Assembly: GCF_007859325.1 (NCBI RefSeq)
Contig: NZ_VOHK01000005.1
Coordinates: forward strand, 248,001-312,000
Direction of reading: 5' to 3'
Length of the DNA: 64,000 nt
Origin: Luteimonas marina
GTDB taxonomy: Bacteria > Pseudomonadota > Gammaproteobacteria > Xanthomonadales > Xanthomonadaceae
Shown here: positions 12,534-21,852 of the stretch, in pieces
How positions within the stretch are numbered: position 1 is the first letter of the stretch
How the letters are laid out: each line of letters opens with the position of its first letter
The notes under the pieces: generated by a model
The model's input: the letters and a program-made list of their open reading frames with translations, nothing else
What the model was told of the DNA's origin: nothing
Database searches by the model: none
Translations under genes and position numbers: made by a program

Positions 12534-13093
12534 GCGCCGAGTTCCGCCAGCAGGAAGGCGCGCGCCTTGCGCCAGTCGCGGCGCACGGTGCGGTAGCTGA
12601 CCTCCAGCATGTCGGCGATCTCGGCCTCCTCGTAGCCGCCGAAGTAGCGCAGTTCGACGATCTGCGCGGCGCGCGGATCGGCCCTGTGCAGCGCGCCGAG
12701 CAGTTCGTCGAGCTGCAGCACTTCGAGCACGGCGCGCTCCTGCGAGCCGAGCCGCGCGGTCAGCGTCAGCGCGTCCTGCCCGGCGCCGCGCTTTTGCGCA
12801 TGCGCGCTGCGCGCCTGGTCGACCAGCACCTGGCGCATCGCCCGCGCCGACAGCGCCAGCAGGTGGTTGCGGTCGTTCGGGGCGAGGGCCTCGCTGCCGG
12901 CGAGCTTGAGGTAGGCCTCGTGCACCAGCACGGTGGTGTCGAGCGCGTCGCGGCTGCGCCGCAGCTGCTGCCGGGCGGCGCGCTTGAGTTCGTCGTAGAC
13001 CGCGGCGAAGGCGGCATCGAGCGCGCCGGCGTCGCCGGAGCGCGCACGCGCGAGCAGCTGCGTCACCGGTGCCTGTTGCGCTTCGACCGACAT
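12530..13093 (-). CDS. ECF RNA polymerase sigma factor (kinase-associated type)
   Basis: A 187-residue ECF sigma factor. Region 2 is about 18-90, including AVYDELKRAARQQLRR and the TTVLVHEAYLKL stretch typical of the kinase-associated (TIGR02999-like) group. Region 4 is about 130-183, with PRAAQIVELRYFGGYEEAEIA and the helix-turn-helix VSYRTVRRDWRKARAFL. No anti-sigma factor gene is adjacent. Instead the next gene, overlapping by 4 bp, is a membrane Ser/Thr kinase, which suggests control by phosphorylation. Targets are unknown; the two exported proteins converging from 6459-9579 are candidates by position only. Confidence 0.92.
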
Positions 13094-13181
13094 GGCTGTC
13101 GCCCCGTTCCGGCGTTGCGCCGGATCACCCCTTTGCGTGGGGCGAGTGTCGCATAGCCGGGGCGTTGGCGGCGGGTGGACG

Positions 13182-13281
13182 GGCCCCCACCCCAGCCCTC
13201 CCCCGCAGGCGGGGGAGGGAGCCAGGAGCCGCAGCTTTTAGCTCCCTCCCCCGCGTGCGGGGGAGGGTTGGGGTGGGGGCC
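13182..13281. repeat. family B palindromic doublet
   Basis: GGCCCCCACCCC... and its inverted partner ...GGGGTGGGGGCC bound a 100-bp element with two internal CCCCCGC/GCGGGGG hairpins. It fills the gap between the ECF gene start (13093) and the ppc stop (13297). It belongs to the same family as 43107, 48492 and 60141. Confidence 0.92.
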
Positions 13282-13296
13282 AGCCGAAGCCCGCAA

Positions 13297-16014
13297 TCAA
13301 CCCGTGTTCTGGATCCCGGCCGAGATGCCGTTGACGGTGGACACCAGCGCCCGCAGCAGGTCCGCATCCTCGCGCCCGCCCTCGCGCCAGCGTTCCAGCA
13401 GGTCCACCTGCAGCAGGCTCAGCGGATCGACATAGGGATTGCGCAGGCGGATCGACAGCCGCAGGCGGTAGTCGTCGGCGAGGATGCGGTCGCGGTCCTT
13501 GAGCAGCAGGATCGCGTCGCAGGTGCGCAGGAACTCCTCGGCGATGCCCGGGTGGAAGGTCTCGTGCAGCGGGCCGGCGAGCTTCGAATAGCGTTCGAAG
13601 ATGGCGAGGTCGGACTTGGCCAGCAGCATCTCGACGTCGTCGAGCACCGCCGCGAAGAACGGCCAGTCGCGCGCCATCTCGGTCATCGCGGCCTGGCCGT
13701 AGCGCTGCACGCCCAGGCACAGCGCATGGCCGATGCCGTACCAGCCGGTCAGGCCGGAGCGGTTCTGCGACCAGGCGAACACCCACGGGATCGCGCGCAG
13801 GTTGTCGATGCCGCCGTCGCGGCGACGCGACGGGCGGGAACCGATCTGCAGCCGCTCGATCACGTCGACCGGGGTCGCGGCGCGGAAGTAGTCGGGGAAC
13901 TCCGGATGCTCGTGCACCAGCGCGCGGTAGTGCGCGCGCGAGGCCTCGGCCAGCGTCTTCGCGATCTCCTTCCACTTCTCCTCGCGCGCGTCGCGCGGGC
14001 GCGGGCGCAGGGTCGCGCGCAGCACCGCGCCGGTGGTCTGCTCGAGGTTGCGCAGCGCCAGCGCGCGGATGCCGTACTTGCGGTGGATCACCTCGCCCTG
14101 CTCGGTGACGCGCATCGAGCCGTTCACCGAGCCGCGCGGCGCGGCGATGATCGCGCGCTCGGTCTTGCCGCCGCCGCGGCTGACCGAGCCGCCGCGACCG
14201 TGGAAGAACATGATGCGCACGCCGAAGCGGTTGGCCAGTTCGGTCAGCTCCACCTGGGTGCGCTGCAGCGCCCAGCGCGAGGCGAACAGGCCCCCGTCCT
14301 TGGCGCTGTCGGAATAGCCGAGCATCACCGTCTGCTCGTTGCCGCGCGCGGACAGGTGCCTGCGGTAGACCGGGTCCTCGAACAGCGAGCGCATCACGCC
14401 CGGCGCCGCCTGCAGGTCGTCGACGGTTTCGAACAGCGGCGAGATGTCGAGCGGCACCGCGCCACCCTCGACGCAGCCGGCGACGCGCGCCAGCGCCAGC
14501 ACCGCCAGCGCGTCGGCGGCGCTGCGGCTCATGCTGATGATGTACAGGCCGATCGCGGCGACGCCGTGGGTGCGGCGCAGCTCGAGCACGGTGCGGAAGA
14601 CGTCCAGCGTCGAGGCCAGCACCTCGCCGGGCGCCGACGGCGCGGCCGCGGCCTTGTCCAGCAGGGCCTGCAGCCGGGCGACGCGGTCGGCGGCCTCGCG
14701 CGCGGCCCAGCCTGCGTCGCCCAGCAGGTCGGCGAGCGCGGCATCGTGCACCGCCGAATCCTGGCGCAGGTCGAGCGCGGCGAGGTGGAAGCCGAAGGTG
14801 CGCGCGCGCCACAGCACGCGCTGCAGGGCGAAGCGACCGGCATGCTCGCCGCGGTGGCGCTGCAGGCTGGCGTCGATCAGTTCGAGATCGGCGATGAACT
14901 CGCCGGCGCCGGCGTAGCCGTCCGCGTCCGACTCCGCGGCCAGCGCCAGCCGCACCTTCATCAGGTCGACCAAGCGGCGATAGGGCATGTCGGCCAGCCG
15001 CGGCCGCAGCCTCGCCGCCGCCTCCGGCAGCCGTGCGATGTAGTCGTCGGTGCGCGCGACCACCGCCGGGTCCACGTCGGCGCGGCCCAGCGACTGGGTG
15101 AGCATGTTGCCCAGCGCACGCAGGTCGGCGCGGTACTGCGCGATCGCCTGCACCCGCTGCGCATCCAGCGCGGCGCGGATGGTGCCGGCGTTGACGTTGG
15201 GGTTGCCGTCCATGTCGCCGCCCACCCAGGTGCCGAAGCGCAGCACCTGCGGCAGCGCGATGCGGCGGCCGTACACCGCCTCGACCGCATCGGCGAAGGC
15301 TTCGTAGTACGCCGGCACCACGCGATAGAGGGTGTTGGCGAGGTAGTAGCCGACGTGCTCGACCTCGTCGGCGACGGTCGGCTTCTGCGCCGGCGTGTCG
15401 CTGGTCTGCCAGCCGGCGGTGAGCGAGAGGCGGATGCGCGCGAGGTCCGCGCGCCGCTCCACCGGCGTGCGCGTGCGGTCGATGTCGTCGACCAGGCGCT
15501 CGACGATGGCGCGTTCCTTCTCCAGCATCACCCGCCGCACCGCCTCGGTCGGATGCGCGGTGAACACCGGCTCCACCCACAGCCGCGGCAGCGTCGCCGC
15601 CAGTTCCTCGAAGCTGACGCCGTCCTCCTGCAGGCCGCGCAGCACCGCCTCGAACCCGCCCGGCTGCGGCTGGTCGGTGATGCGCTCGTAGTCGCGGCGG
15701 CGGCGGATGCGGTGCACGCGCTCGGCGAGGTTGATCGCGCCGAAGTAGGTCGAGAACGCGCGCACCACCGCCTCGGCGTCGGGCAGCGGCACCCGGGCCA
15801 TTTCCGCGGCCAGCGCATCGACCGGCAGCCCCTGCTCGCGGCGCGCGATCGCGGCGCGGCGGATGCCTTCGACCTCGTCCAGCAGCGCCGGCGATCCCTG
15901 CTCGGCCAGCACCTCGCCGACCAGCGCGCCCAGCCGGCGCACGTCGTCGCGCAGCAGGGTGTCGGTGTCGGCGAATTCGAGCTGTTCGCGCAGCGGGCCG
16001 TCGGGGATATTCAT
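13297..16014 (-). CDS. ppc: phosphoenolpyruvate carboxylase
   Basis: A 905-residue PEPC, which makes oxaloacetate from PEP and bicarbonate to refill the TCA cycle. The catalytic His154 lies in VFTAHPTEAVRR. The PEP-site loops GYSDSAKDGG and FFHGRGGSVSRGGG are intact, as is AIPWVFAWSQNR. The protein ends GISAGIQNTG, the conserved C-terminus that sits in the active site. The start at 16014 (MNIPDGPLREQLEF) was chosen because upstream in-frame codons translate a REP repeat (RLRGDDGFF) and are not protein-like. The length agrees with the family (about 880-930). It is monocistronic between two repeats. Confidence 0.97.
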   Translation of the reverse strand: MNIPDGPLREQLEFADTDTLLRDDVRRLGALVGEVLAEQGSPALLDEVEGIRRAAIARREQGLPVDALAAEMARVPLPDAEAVVRAFSTYFGAINLAERVHRIRRRRDYERITDQPQPGGFEAVLRGLQEDGVSFEELAATLPRLWVEPVFTAHPTEAVRRVMLEKERAIVERLVDDIDRTRTPVERRADLARIRLSLTAGWQTSDTPAQKPTVADEVEHVGYYLANTLYRVVPAYYEAFADAVEAVYGRRIALPQVLRFGTWVGGDMDGNPNVNAGTIRAALDAQRVQAIAQYRADLRALGNMLTQSLGRADVDPAVVARTDDYIARLPEAAARLRPRLADMPYRRLVDLMKVRLALAAESDADGYAGAGEFIADLELIDASLQRHRGEHAGRFALQRVLWRARTFGFHLAALDLRQDSAVHDAALADLLGDAGWAAREAADRVARLQALLDKAAAAPSAPGEVLASTLDVFRTVLELRRTHGVAAIGLYIISMSRSAADALAVLALARVAGCVEGGAVPLDISPLFETVDDLQAAPGVMRSLFEDPVYRRHLSARGNEQTVMLGYSDSAKDGGLFASRWALQRTQVELTELANRFGVRIMFFHGRGGSVSRGGGKTERAIIAAPRGSVNGSMRVTEQGEVIHRKYGIRALALRNLEQTTGAVLRATLRPRPRDAREEKWKEIAKTLAEASRAHYRALVHEHPEFPDYFRAATPVDVIERLQIGSRPSRRRDGGIDNLRAIPWVFAWSQNRSGLTGWYGIGHALCLGVQRYGQAAMTEMARDWPFFAAVLDDVEMLLAKSDLAIFERYSKLAGPLHETFHPGIAEEFLRTCDAILLLKDRDRILADDYRLRLSIRLRNPYVDPLSLLQVDLLERWREGGREDADLLRALVSTVNGISAGIQNTG

Positions 16015-16116
16015 CCGCCAGAGGCTAGCGTGTTTCGTGACGCGGCGCAGCATCGGTTGCCGGAGCAACCGTCGCGTGCCGTTTCCGGCGAGGCGAGGGA
16101 TGCAGGTAAAGAAGCC

Positions 16117-16198
16117 GTCATCCCCGCGAAGGCGGGGACCCAGTGTCTTTATGGCTGTCAATGCCAAGACGCTGGATCCCCGCCTTCGCGGGGATGAC
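16117..16198. repeat. REP-type doublet (family A)
   Basis: GTCATCCCCGCGAAGGCGGG at 16117 is mirrored by CCCGCCTTCGCGGGGATGAC ending at 16198. It lies in the 234-bp gap between ppc (start 16014) and the gshA stop (16249), about 100 bp upstream of ppc. Confidence 0.92.
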
Positions 16199-16248
16199 GA
16201 CCGGGAAGCCCCCTCGCGGAGCCCGCGGCGGAAACGAATCGCGTCGCT

Positions 16249-17613
16249 TCAGTACGCGAACTCGCGGAACACGGGGTCGATGTCGCCCTGCCAGGGGCCG
16301 TGGAACAGCGCGAGCTTGCGTTCGGCAGGCGTCTCGTCCGCCTCCACCACCTCGACCAGCGGCGACAGGAAGTCGCGCTCGTCCACGCCCTTGTCGTTGT
16401 GCCGCGCGCGGCGGGCCAGGCCTGCGGCGGCGATCTTCAGCGCCTCGTGCGCGAGATCGCGCACGGTGCCGCCGCGGAACGGCAGCTTCAGCGCGTGCCT
16501 GGGCACGCCGTCGCGCAGCGCGTGGCGCTCGGCGAGCGTGAAGTCCCTGACCAGGTCCCAGGCCGCGTCGAGCGCGGCATCGTCGTACAGCAGGCCGACC
16601 CAGAACGCCGGCAGCGCGCACAGCCGGTTCCACGGCCCGCCGTCGGCGCCGCGCATCTCCAGGTACTTCTTCAGCCGCACCTCGGGGAAGGCGGTGGTCA
16701 TGTGGTCGTTCCAGTCGCGCAGGGTCGGCAGCGTGCCCGGCAGCACATCGAGTTTCCCCGCGAGGAAGTCGCGGAACGACTTGCCGGCCGCGTCGACGTA
16801 CTCGCCGTCGCGGTAGCTGAAGTACATCGGCACGTCGAGCAGGTAGTCGACGTAGCGCTCGAAGCCGAAGCCATCCTCGAACACGAAGTCGAGCATGCCG
16901 GTGCGGTCGGCGTCGGTGTCGGTCCAGATGTGCGAACGGTAGCTGAGGTAGCCGTTGGGCCGGCCTTCGGTGAACGGCGAGTCGGCGAACAGCGCGGTCG
17001 CGACCGGCTGCAGCGCCAGTGAGACGCGGAACTTCTTCACCATGTCCGCTTCGGACGCGTAGTCGAGGTTGACCTGCACGGTGCAGGTGCGGGTCATCAT
17101 GTCGAGGCCGAGCGCGCCGACCCTGGGCATGTAGTCGCGCATGATCCGGTAGCGGCCCTTGGGCATCCACGGCATGTCCTCGCGCCGCCACTTGGGCTGG
17201 AAGCCCATGCCGAGGAAGCCCAGCCGCAGTTCGTCGGCGACGGCCTTGACCTCGCGCAGGTGGCTGCCGACCTCGCGGCAGGTCTCGTGGATGTTTTCCA
17301 GCGGCGCGCCGGACAGCTCCAGCTGGCCGGCCGGTTCGAGCGTGACCGAGGCGCCGTCCTTGAGCAGGGCGATGGTGCGGCCGTGCTCGGCGACCGCGTC
17401 CCAGCCGAAGCGGGTAAGCCCCTGGAGCAGCGCCTCGATGCCGCGCTCGCCCTCGAACGACGGCGGCCGCAAATCATCGAGGCGGAAGCCGAACTTCTCG
17501 TGCTCGGTGCCGATGCGCCAGTCGCCGCGCGGCTTCCCGCCCGACGCGAGCACGTCCACCAGCTGGTCGCGATGGGTGATGGGCGGATCGCCGGCGTGGT
17601 TCGGATTCGACAT
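16249..17613 (-). CDS. gshA: glutamate-cysteine ligase (plant/alphaproteobacterial type)
   Basis: A 454-residue gamma-glutamylcysteine synthetase of the class shared by plants, alphaproteobacteria and xanthomonads, catalysing the first step of glutathione synthesis. Signatures include the glutamate-binding start [18 protein letters not shown], the [20 protein letters not shown] motif near residue 95, the [14 protein letters not shown] strand, and [28 protein letters not shown]. The start at 17613 ([18 protein letters not shown]) agrees with family length. No gshB is adjacent. It supplies the glutathione used by FrmA/FrmB a few kb away, although they are not one operon. Confidence 0.95.
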   Translation of the reverse strand: MSNPNHAGDPPITHRDQLVDVLASGGKPRGDWRIGTEHEKFGFRLDDLRPPSFEGERGIEALLQGLTRFGWDAVAEHGRTIALLKDGASVTLEPAGQLELSGAPLENIHETCREVGSHLREVKAVADELRLGFLGMGFQPKWRREDMPWMPKGRYRIMRDYMPRVGALGLDMMTRTCTVQVNLDYASEADMVKKFRVSLALQPVATALFADSPFTEGRPNGYLSYRSHIWTDTDADRTGMLDFVFEDGFGFERYVDYLLDVPMYFSYRDGEYVDAAGKSFRDFLAGKLDVLPGTLPTLRDWNDHMTTAFPEVRLKKYLEMRGADGGPWNRLCALPAFWVGLLYDDAALDAAWDLVRDFTLAERHALRDGVPRHALKLPFRGGTVRDLAHEALKIAAAGLARRARHNDKGVDERDFLSPLVEVVEADETPAERKLALFHGPWQGDIDPVFREFAY

Positions 17614-17971
17614 GCGGATCGCTCTGGCTGGGGGCGCGACAGGCGGGAGTCCCGGCATTCGCGAGGCGGCACTATAGAACGCCGGAACCCCGGGCGGCAT
17701 TCCGGCACTGGAACGCAGGCGCGCCACCGGTGCGCGCGATGCGGCGCGCGACTGCAGGAACCTCGAATAACCCGGAATTTGCTCGTCATTCCCGCGAAAG
17801 CGGGAATCCATGGACGTTGCTTTCAAAGGGCCAAGGTCCATGGATCCCCGCTTTCGCGGGGATGACGGGCTTTTCGGGAGTGGCATGCATACGAATTCAT
17901 CGCGTTTCGCGTTGCCGCTGCCGCAGGCCCGCGGGTAGCCTGCGACACGCATCTAGCCGGAGGGAAGACGG
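17614..17971. other. 358-bp divergent intergenic region between gshA and the GH13 gene
   Basis: No gene seen. It holds a family A REP doublet (17785-17866). The last 20 bp before the GH13 gene carry a strong ribosome site (GGAGGG, ending 8 bp before the ATG). No convincing -35/-10 pair was found by eye for either gene. Confidence 0.6.
17785..17866. repeat. REP-type doublet (family A)
   Basis: GTCATTCCCGCGAAAGCGGG at 17785 is mirrored by CCCGCTTTCGCGGGGATGAC ending at 17866; the inner sequence also repeats a TCCATGGA palindrome on both sides. It lies between the divergent gshA and GH13 genes. Confidence 0.92.
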
Positions 17972-19819
17972 ATGACGCGATTCACGCTACTGCTGTGCCT
18001 GCTGCTGTCCGCGAACCTGCCGGCGCAGGCCGCGACGGTCTCGCGGGTCGAGCCGGAGAACTGGTGGATCGGCATGAAGCACCGCCAGGTCGAACTGCTG
18101 GTGCATGGCGACGGCATCGCGGCGCTGTCGCCGCGCCTGTCGCATCCGGGCGTGCGCATCGTCGACGTGCAGGCGACGGAGAACCCGAACTACCTGTTCG
18201 TGACCGTGGACATCGGCGAGGACGCGGCGCCCGGCACGTTCGACCTCGAACTCCTCGACGGCGATACCGTCGCCGCGAGGCATCCCTGGCGCATCGACGC
18301 GCGCGAGCCGGCGCCGCCGCGCGGCTTCGACGCTTCGGACGCGATCTACCTGGTCACGCCCGACCGCTTCGCCAACGGCGATCCCGGCAACGACATCGTC
18401 GCCGGCCTGAAGGAAGCCGCGGACCGCGCCAACCCGAATGGCCGCCACGGCGGCGACATCGCCGGCCTGCGCGCGCACCTCGACTACATCGCCGGCCTCG
18501 GTTTCACCCGGCTGTGGCCGACGCCGCTGCTGGCCAACGACCAGCCCGGCTACTCCTACCACGGCTACGCGATCACCGACCTGTACCGGATCGACCCGCG
18601 CTTCGGCAGCAACGACGACTACGTGGCGCTGGCGCGCGAGGCGCGCGCCCACGGCATCGGCCTGATCATGGACGTAGTGCTCAACCACATCGGCTCGGAG
18701 CACTGGTGGATGCACGACCTGCCGAGCCGCGACTGGATCAATCACGGCGGCCGGTTCGCGCCCAACAACCATCGCCGCACCACGATCCAGGACCCGCACG
18801 CCGCACCCGGCGACCGCGCCGGCTTCACCGACGGCTGGTTCGTCGAGTCGATGCCCGACCTCAACCAGCGCAACCCGCACCTGGCGCGCTACCTGATCCA
18901 GAACACGCTGTGGTGGATCGAGTCCGCCGGCCTGGCCGGCATCCGCGAGGACACCTTCGGCTACGCCGACGCCGACTTCCTGAGCGCCTGGGCGAAGGCG
19001 GTGATGGACGAGTACCCGGACTTCGCGATGGTCGGCGAGGAGTGGAGCGCGAACCCGGCGATCGTCGCGCACTGGCAGCGCGGCAAGGCCAACGCCAGCG
19101 GCCACGTGCCGCACATGACCAGCATGATGGATTTCCCGGTGCACATCGCGCTGCGCGACGCGCTGCTGCGGCCGAAGGTGTGGGAGGGCGACTGGACGCC
19201 GCTGTACGAGGCGCTGGCCAACGACTTCCTCTATCCGGACCCGGACGCGCTGGTGGTGTTCGCCGAGAACCACGACAGCTCGCGCCTGCTCGCCCACCTC
19301 GACGGCGACATCCATCTGTGGAAGCTGGGCATGGCCTACGTCGCCACCACCCGCGGCCTGCCGCAGTTCTACTACGGCTCGGAAGTGCTGCTGCGCGGGC
19401 CGCGCGAGCGCAACGACGGCGAGCTTCGCGCCGACATGCCCGGCGGCTGGGCGGGCGATGCCGCCAACGCCTTCACCGGCGAAGGGCTGTCCGCGCAGCA
19501 GCGCGACGCACAGGACTTCGTGCGCAGGCTGTTCAACTGGCGCAAGGACACGCCGACGATGCACGTCGGCAAGCTGCGCCACTACGCGCCGGTCGACGGC
19601 GTCTACGTGTACTTCCGCCTTGATGGCGACAAGGCGGTGATGATCGCGCTCAACCGCAACGACGAGGACACGGCACTGCGGCTGGATCGCTTTGCCGATT
19701 CCCTGGGCCGCGCCCGCGCCGGCACGGATGCGCTGACCGGCCGCCGCGTGGCGCTCGGCGACACGCTGCTGCTGCCGGCGAAGACGCCGCTGATCCTCGA
19801 GCTCGACACGGCCCCGTAA
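17972..19819 (+). CDS. exported GH13 enzyme, cyclomaltodextrinase-type
   Basis: A 615-residue alpha-amylase family enzyme with a Sec signal peptide (MTRFTLLLCLLLSANLPAQA-A). An N-terminal beta domain (about 24-105, VEPENWWIGMKHRQVELLVHG) is the cyclomaltodextrinase N-domain type. The barrel follows. GLIMDVVLNHIG is conserved region I, GIREDTFGYAD holds the nucleophile Asp, MVGEEW the acid Glu, and VFAENHDSSR the third Asp, so the active site is complete. A C-terminal beta domain closes the protein (LRHYAPVDGVYVYFRLDG). It likely degrades cyclic or short linear maltodextrins in the periplasm. It stands alone; no maltose transporter gene is nearby. Confidence 0.92.
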   Translation: MTRFTLLLCLLLSANLPAQAATVSRVEPENWWIGMKHRQVELLVHGDGIAALSPRLSHPGVRIVDVQATENPNYLFVTVDIGEDAAPGTFDLELLDGDTVAARHPWRIDAREPAPPRGFDASDAIYLVTPDRFANGDPGNDIVAGLKEAADRANPNGRHGGDIAGLRAHLDYIAGLGFTRLWPTPLLANDQPGYSYHGYAITDLYRIDPRFGSNDDYVALAREARAHGIGLIMDVVLNHIGSEHWWMHDLPSRDWINHGGRFAPNNHRRTTIQDPHAAPGDRAGFTDGWFVESMPDLNQRNPHLARYLIQNTLWWIESAGLAGIREDTFGYADADFLSAWAKAVMDEYPDFAMVGEEWSANPAIVAHWQRGKANASGHVPHMTSMMDFPVHIALRDALLRPKVWEGDWTPLYEALANDFLYPDPDALVVFAENHDSSRLLAHLDGDIHLWKLGMAYVATTRGLPQFYYGSEVLLRGPRERNDGELRADMPGGWAGDAANAFTGEGLSAQQRDAQDFVRRLFNWRKDTPTMHVGKLRHYAPVDGVYVYFRLDGDKAVMIALNRNDEDTALRLDRFADSLGRARAGTDALTGRRVALGDTLLLPAKTPLILELDTAP

Positions 19820-19830
19820 GAGCAACGGTC

Positions 19831-19949
19831 TGCTCCTTCCCCCGCTTGCGGGGGAAGGTTGGGATGGGGGTGCGAGGCGCGCAGCGCCGAGTTTTCACCG
19901 CGAAGAGCGCCCCCACCCCAACCCTCCTCCGCAAGCGGGGGAGGGAGCC
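19831..19949. repeat. family B palindromic doublet
   Basis: CCCCCGC-TT-GCGGGGG near 19839-19854 and an inverted partner CCTCCGC-AA-GCGGGG near 19925-19942 with the CCCCACCCCAACCCTCC flank. Slightly decayed (one T in the C run). It lies in the 315-bp gap after the GH13 gene. Confidence 0.85.
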
Positions 19950-19953
19950 TGCC

Positions 19954-20033
19954 GTAGGAGCGCCTTCAGGGCGTGACCACGGCACCAGCCATGCATCGCC
20001 GCGCGTTCGGTCGCGGCTGAAGCCGCTCCTACA
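19954..20033. repeat. family C palindromic doublet
   Basis: GTAGGAGCGCCTTCAGGGCG at 19954 and GGCTGAAGCCGCTCCTACA ending at 20033 face each other. It directly abuts the family B copy before it, so the whole 19820-20134 gap is essentially two repeats followed by a 100-bp leader of the next gene. Confidence 0.88.
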
Positions 20034-20134
20034 GGCAACGCGCGCTCCCGCGGAATTGCGGACGTTTCGCATTCCGCCCCATCGCGACCGGCTGCGCCAG
20101 AATACGGCCGCCGCCCTTCGCAAGCGCCCCGCCG

Positions 20135-20833
20135 ATGACCAGCCGCCATCCCGAGCGCCACCGCAGCCACCGCGTCGGCTGGCTGCGCGCGGCCGTGCTC
20201 GGCGCCAACGACGGCATCGTCTCGGTCGCGGGACTCGTCGTCGGCGTGGCCGCATCGGGCGCCAGCCACCAGGCGGTGCTGGTCGCGGGCATCGCCGGTA
20301 CCGTGGCCGGCGCCATGTCGATGGCCGCGGGCGAGTACGTCTCGGTGCAGTCGCAGGCCGATACCGAAGCCGCGGACCTCGCGGTCGAGCGCCGCGAACT
20401 GCACGAGGATCCCGAGGAGGAACTGGCCGAACTCGCCGCGATCTACCGCCGGCGCGGCCTCGAACCCGCGCTCGCCCACGCCGTCGCCGAGCAGCTGACT
20501 CGGCACGACGCGCTCGCCGCGCACGCGCGCGACGAACTCGGCATCACCGAGACGCTGCGCGCGCGGCCGCTGCAGGCGGCGCTGTCGTCGGCACTCGCGT
20601 TCTGCGTCGGCGCGGCGCTGCCGCTGCTGGCGGTGCTGCTGTCGTCGCACGCGCGGCTGCATTGGACGGTCACCGCGGCGACGCTGGCCGGCCTGCTGCT
20701 GTCGGGCGCGCTGGCGGCGAAGCTTGGCGGCGCGCCGATGCTGCGCGGTGCGCTGCGGGTCGGGTTCTGGGGCGCGGCGGCGATGGCGGCGGCAGGCCTG
20801 ATCGGACAGCTGTTCGACGTCCAGGCCCATTGA
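20135..20833 (+). CDS. VIT family (CCC1-like) iron/manganese transporter
   Basis: A 232-residue membrane protein of the VIT1/CCC1 family, which moves Fe2+ or Mn2+ out of the cytoplasm. The signature first helices are GWLRAAVLGANDGIVSVAGLVVGVA and GTVAGAMSMAAGEYVSV, with the metal-transport residues of the family (Asp in GANDG, Met and Glu in MSMAAGEY). A Glu-rich cytoplasmic segment (RRELHEDPEEELAEL, about 88-102) corresponds to the metal-binding domain. Three further helices follow. It is flanked by repeats and apparently monocistronic. No Fur box was recognised. Confidence 0.93.
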   Translation: MTSRHPERHRSHRVGWLRAAVLGANDGIVSVAGLVVGVAASGASHQAVLVAGIAGTVAGAMSMAAGEYVSVQSQADTEAADLAVERRELHEDPEEELAELAAIYRRRGLEPALAHAVAEQLTRHDALAAHARDELGITETLRARPLQAALSSALAFCVGAALPLLAVLLSSHARLHWTVTAATLAGLLLSGALAAKLGGAPMLRGALRVGFWGAAAMAAAGLIGQLFDVQAH

Positions 20834-20849
20834 TCCGCCCACGTCTCCT

Positions 20850-20921
20850 GCAGGAGCGCCTTCAGGCGCGACCGGAGGTTCCCGAACCGGGCAAGCGATC
20901 GCGGCTGAAGCCGCTCCTACA
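20850..20921. repeat. family C palindromic doublet
   Basis: GCAGGAGCGCCTTCAGGCGCGA at 20850 faces TCGCGGCTGAAGCCGCTCCTACA ending 20921. It lies between the convergent VIT and engB genes and could serve as a two-way terminator hairpin. Confidence 0.9.
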
Positions 20922-21012
20922 AAAGAGGGGCCGGATCAGACGATCCGTAGAAGCATCCGATTGCCCTTCCGCGCGCCGGAGCAGATTCCCCGATGCGCCC
21001 CCGGGATGACGT

Positions 21013-21657
21013 CTATCCTTGCGGGACGCTACCGGCCTCGACCCGCCGGCCCGGCAGATCCAGCCAGCCTGCGACCACGCCGCGCAGTTCCTCCACGCCC
21101 GCCTTCGTCTCGCCCGAGAACGCCTGCACGCCGATGCTGTCGCCGTACGCCGCCGACAGCTGCCGCCGCACCGCCTGCACGGTGTTGCCGGCGGCGCCGC
21201 GCGAGAGCTTGTCGGCCTTGGTCAGCAGCGCGTGCGCCGGCAGGCCGCGGCGGGCGGCATAGCCGAGCATCTGCAGGTCGTAGTCCTTCAGCGGGTGGCG
21301 GATGTCCATCACCACCACCAGTCCGCGCAGCGCGGCGCGGCTCTGGAACCAGGCGTCGATGAAGGCCTGCCAGTGCTCGCGCAGCGCCAGCGGCACCTTG
21401 GCGTAGCCGTAGCCGGGCAGGTCGACGAGGAAGCGGTCCTCGTGCGGCGGCAGCTCGAAGTAGACCAGCTGCTGGGTGCGGCCCGGGGTCTTGGACACGC
21501 GGGCCAGCGCGTTCTGCTGGCACAGGGCGTTGAGCGCGCTGGACTTGCCGGCGTTGGAGCGGCCCGCGAACGCGACCTCGGCGCCGCCGTCGGCGGGCAG
21601 CTGCTTCGGGGTGTGGGCGGCCAGCAGGTAGCGGGCGCGCGCGAACGGATTCGACAT
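21013..21657 (-). CDS. engB: ribosome-biogenesis GTPase EngB (YsxC/YihA)
   Basis: A 214-residue GTPase needed for large-subunit ribosome assembly. The G-motifs are G1 GRSNAGKSS (residues 32-40), G2 region TPGRTQQLVYFEL, G3 DLPGYGYA, G4 TKAD and G5 FSGET. The start MSNPFARARYLLAAHTPKQLP at 21657 fits the family. It is divergent from cytochrome c4 across a 195-bp gap. Such engB/cytochrome c4 divergence is common in gammaproteobacteria, which supports both calls. Confidence 0.96.
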   Translation of the reverse strand: MSNPFARARYLLAAHTPKQLPADGGAEVAFAGRSNAGKSSALNALCQQNALARVSKTPGRTQQLVYFELPPHEDRFLVDLPGYGYAKVPLALREHWQAFIDAWFQSRAALRGLVVVMDIRHPLKDYDLQMLGYAARRGLPAHALLTKADKLSRGAAGNTVQAVRRQLSAAYGDSIGVQAFSGETKAGVEELRGVVAGWLDLPGRRVEAGSVPQG

Positions 21658-21763
21658 CGGGATCCAGGGGCACGGGGCCGGCATAGCTTCGCACGGGGGG
21701 CGTCGGCGCGCCGGGCGCAGGCGCCTTTGCCGCCCCGTCGTCCCCGGTCCGCCCAGACGCGGT

Positions 21764-21793
21764 TTGACCGTCCCGGTGGCCCCCCGCGATAAT
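21764..21793 (+). promoter_or_regulatory. probable sigma-70 promoter of cytochrome c4
   Basis: TTGACC (21764-21769) and GATAAT (21788-21793) are separated by 18 bp. A start about 7 nt further gives a leader of roughly 50 nt before the ATG at 21853. This is among the best -35/-10 pairs noticed in this GC-rich window. Confidence 0.55.
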
Positions 21794-21852
21794 CCCGGGC
21801 CTTGCGGCCGCGCGGAGGCGTCCGCCGCATTCACGTTATTCGGAGCCCAGCC

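Noticed and set aside
13297..16167. Longer PEPC start at 16167
   Set aside because: The extra 51 residues are translated from the family A repeat at 16117-16198 and are not conserved-looking; ATG 16014 gives the normal N-terminus.
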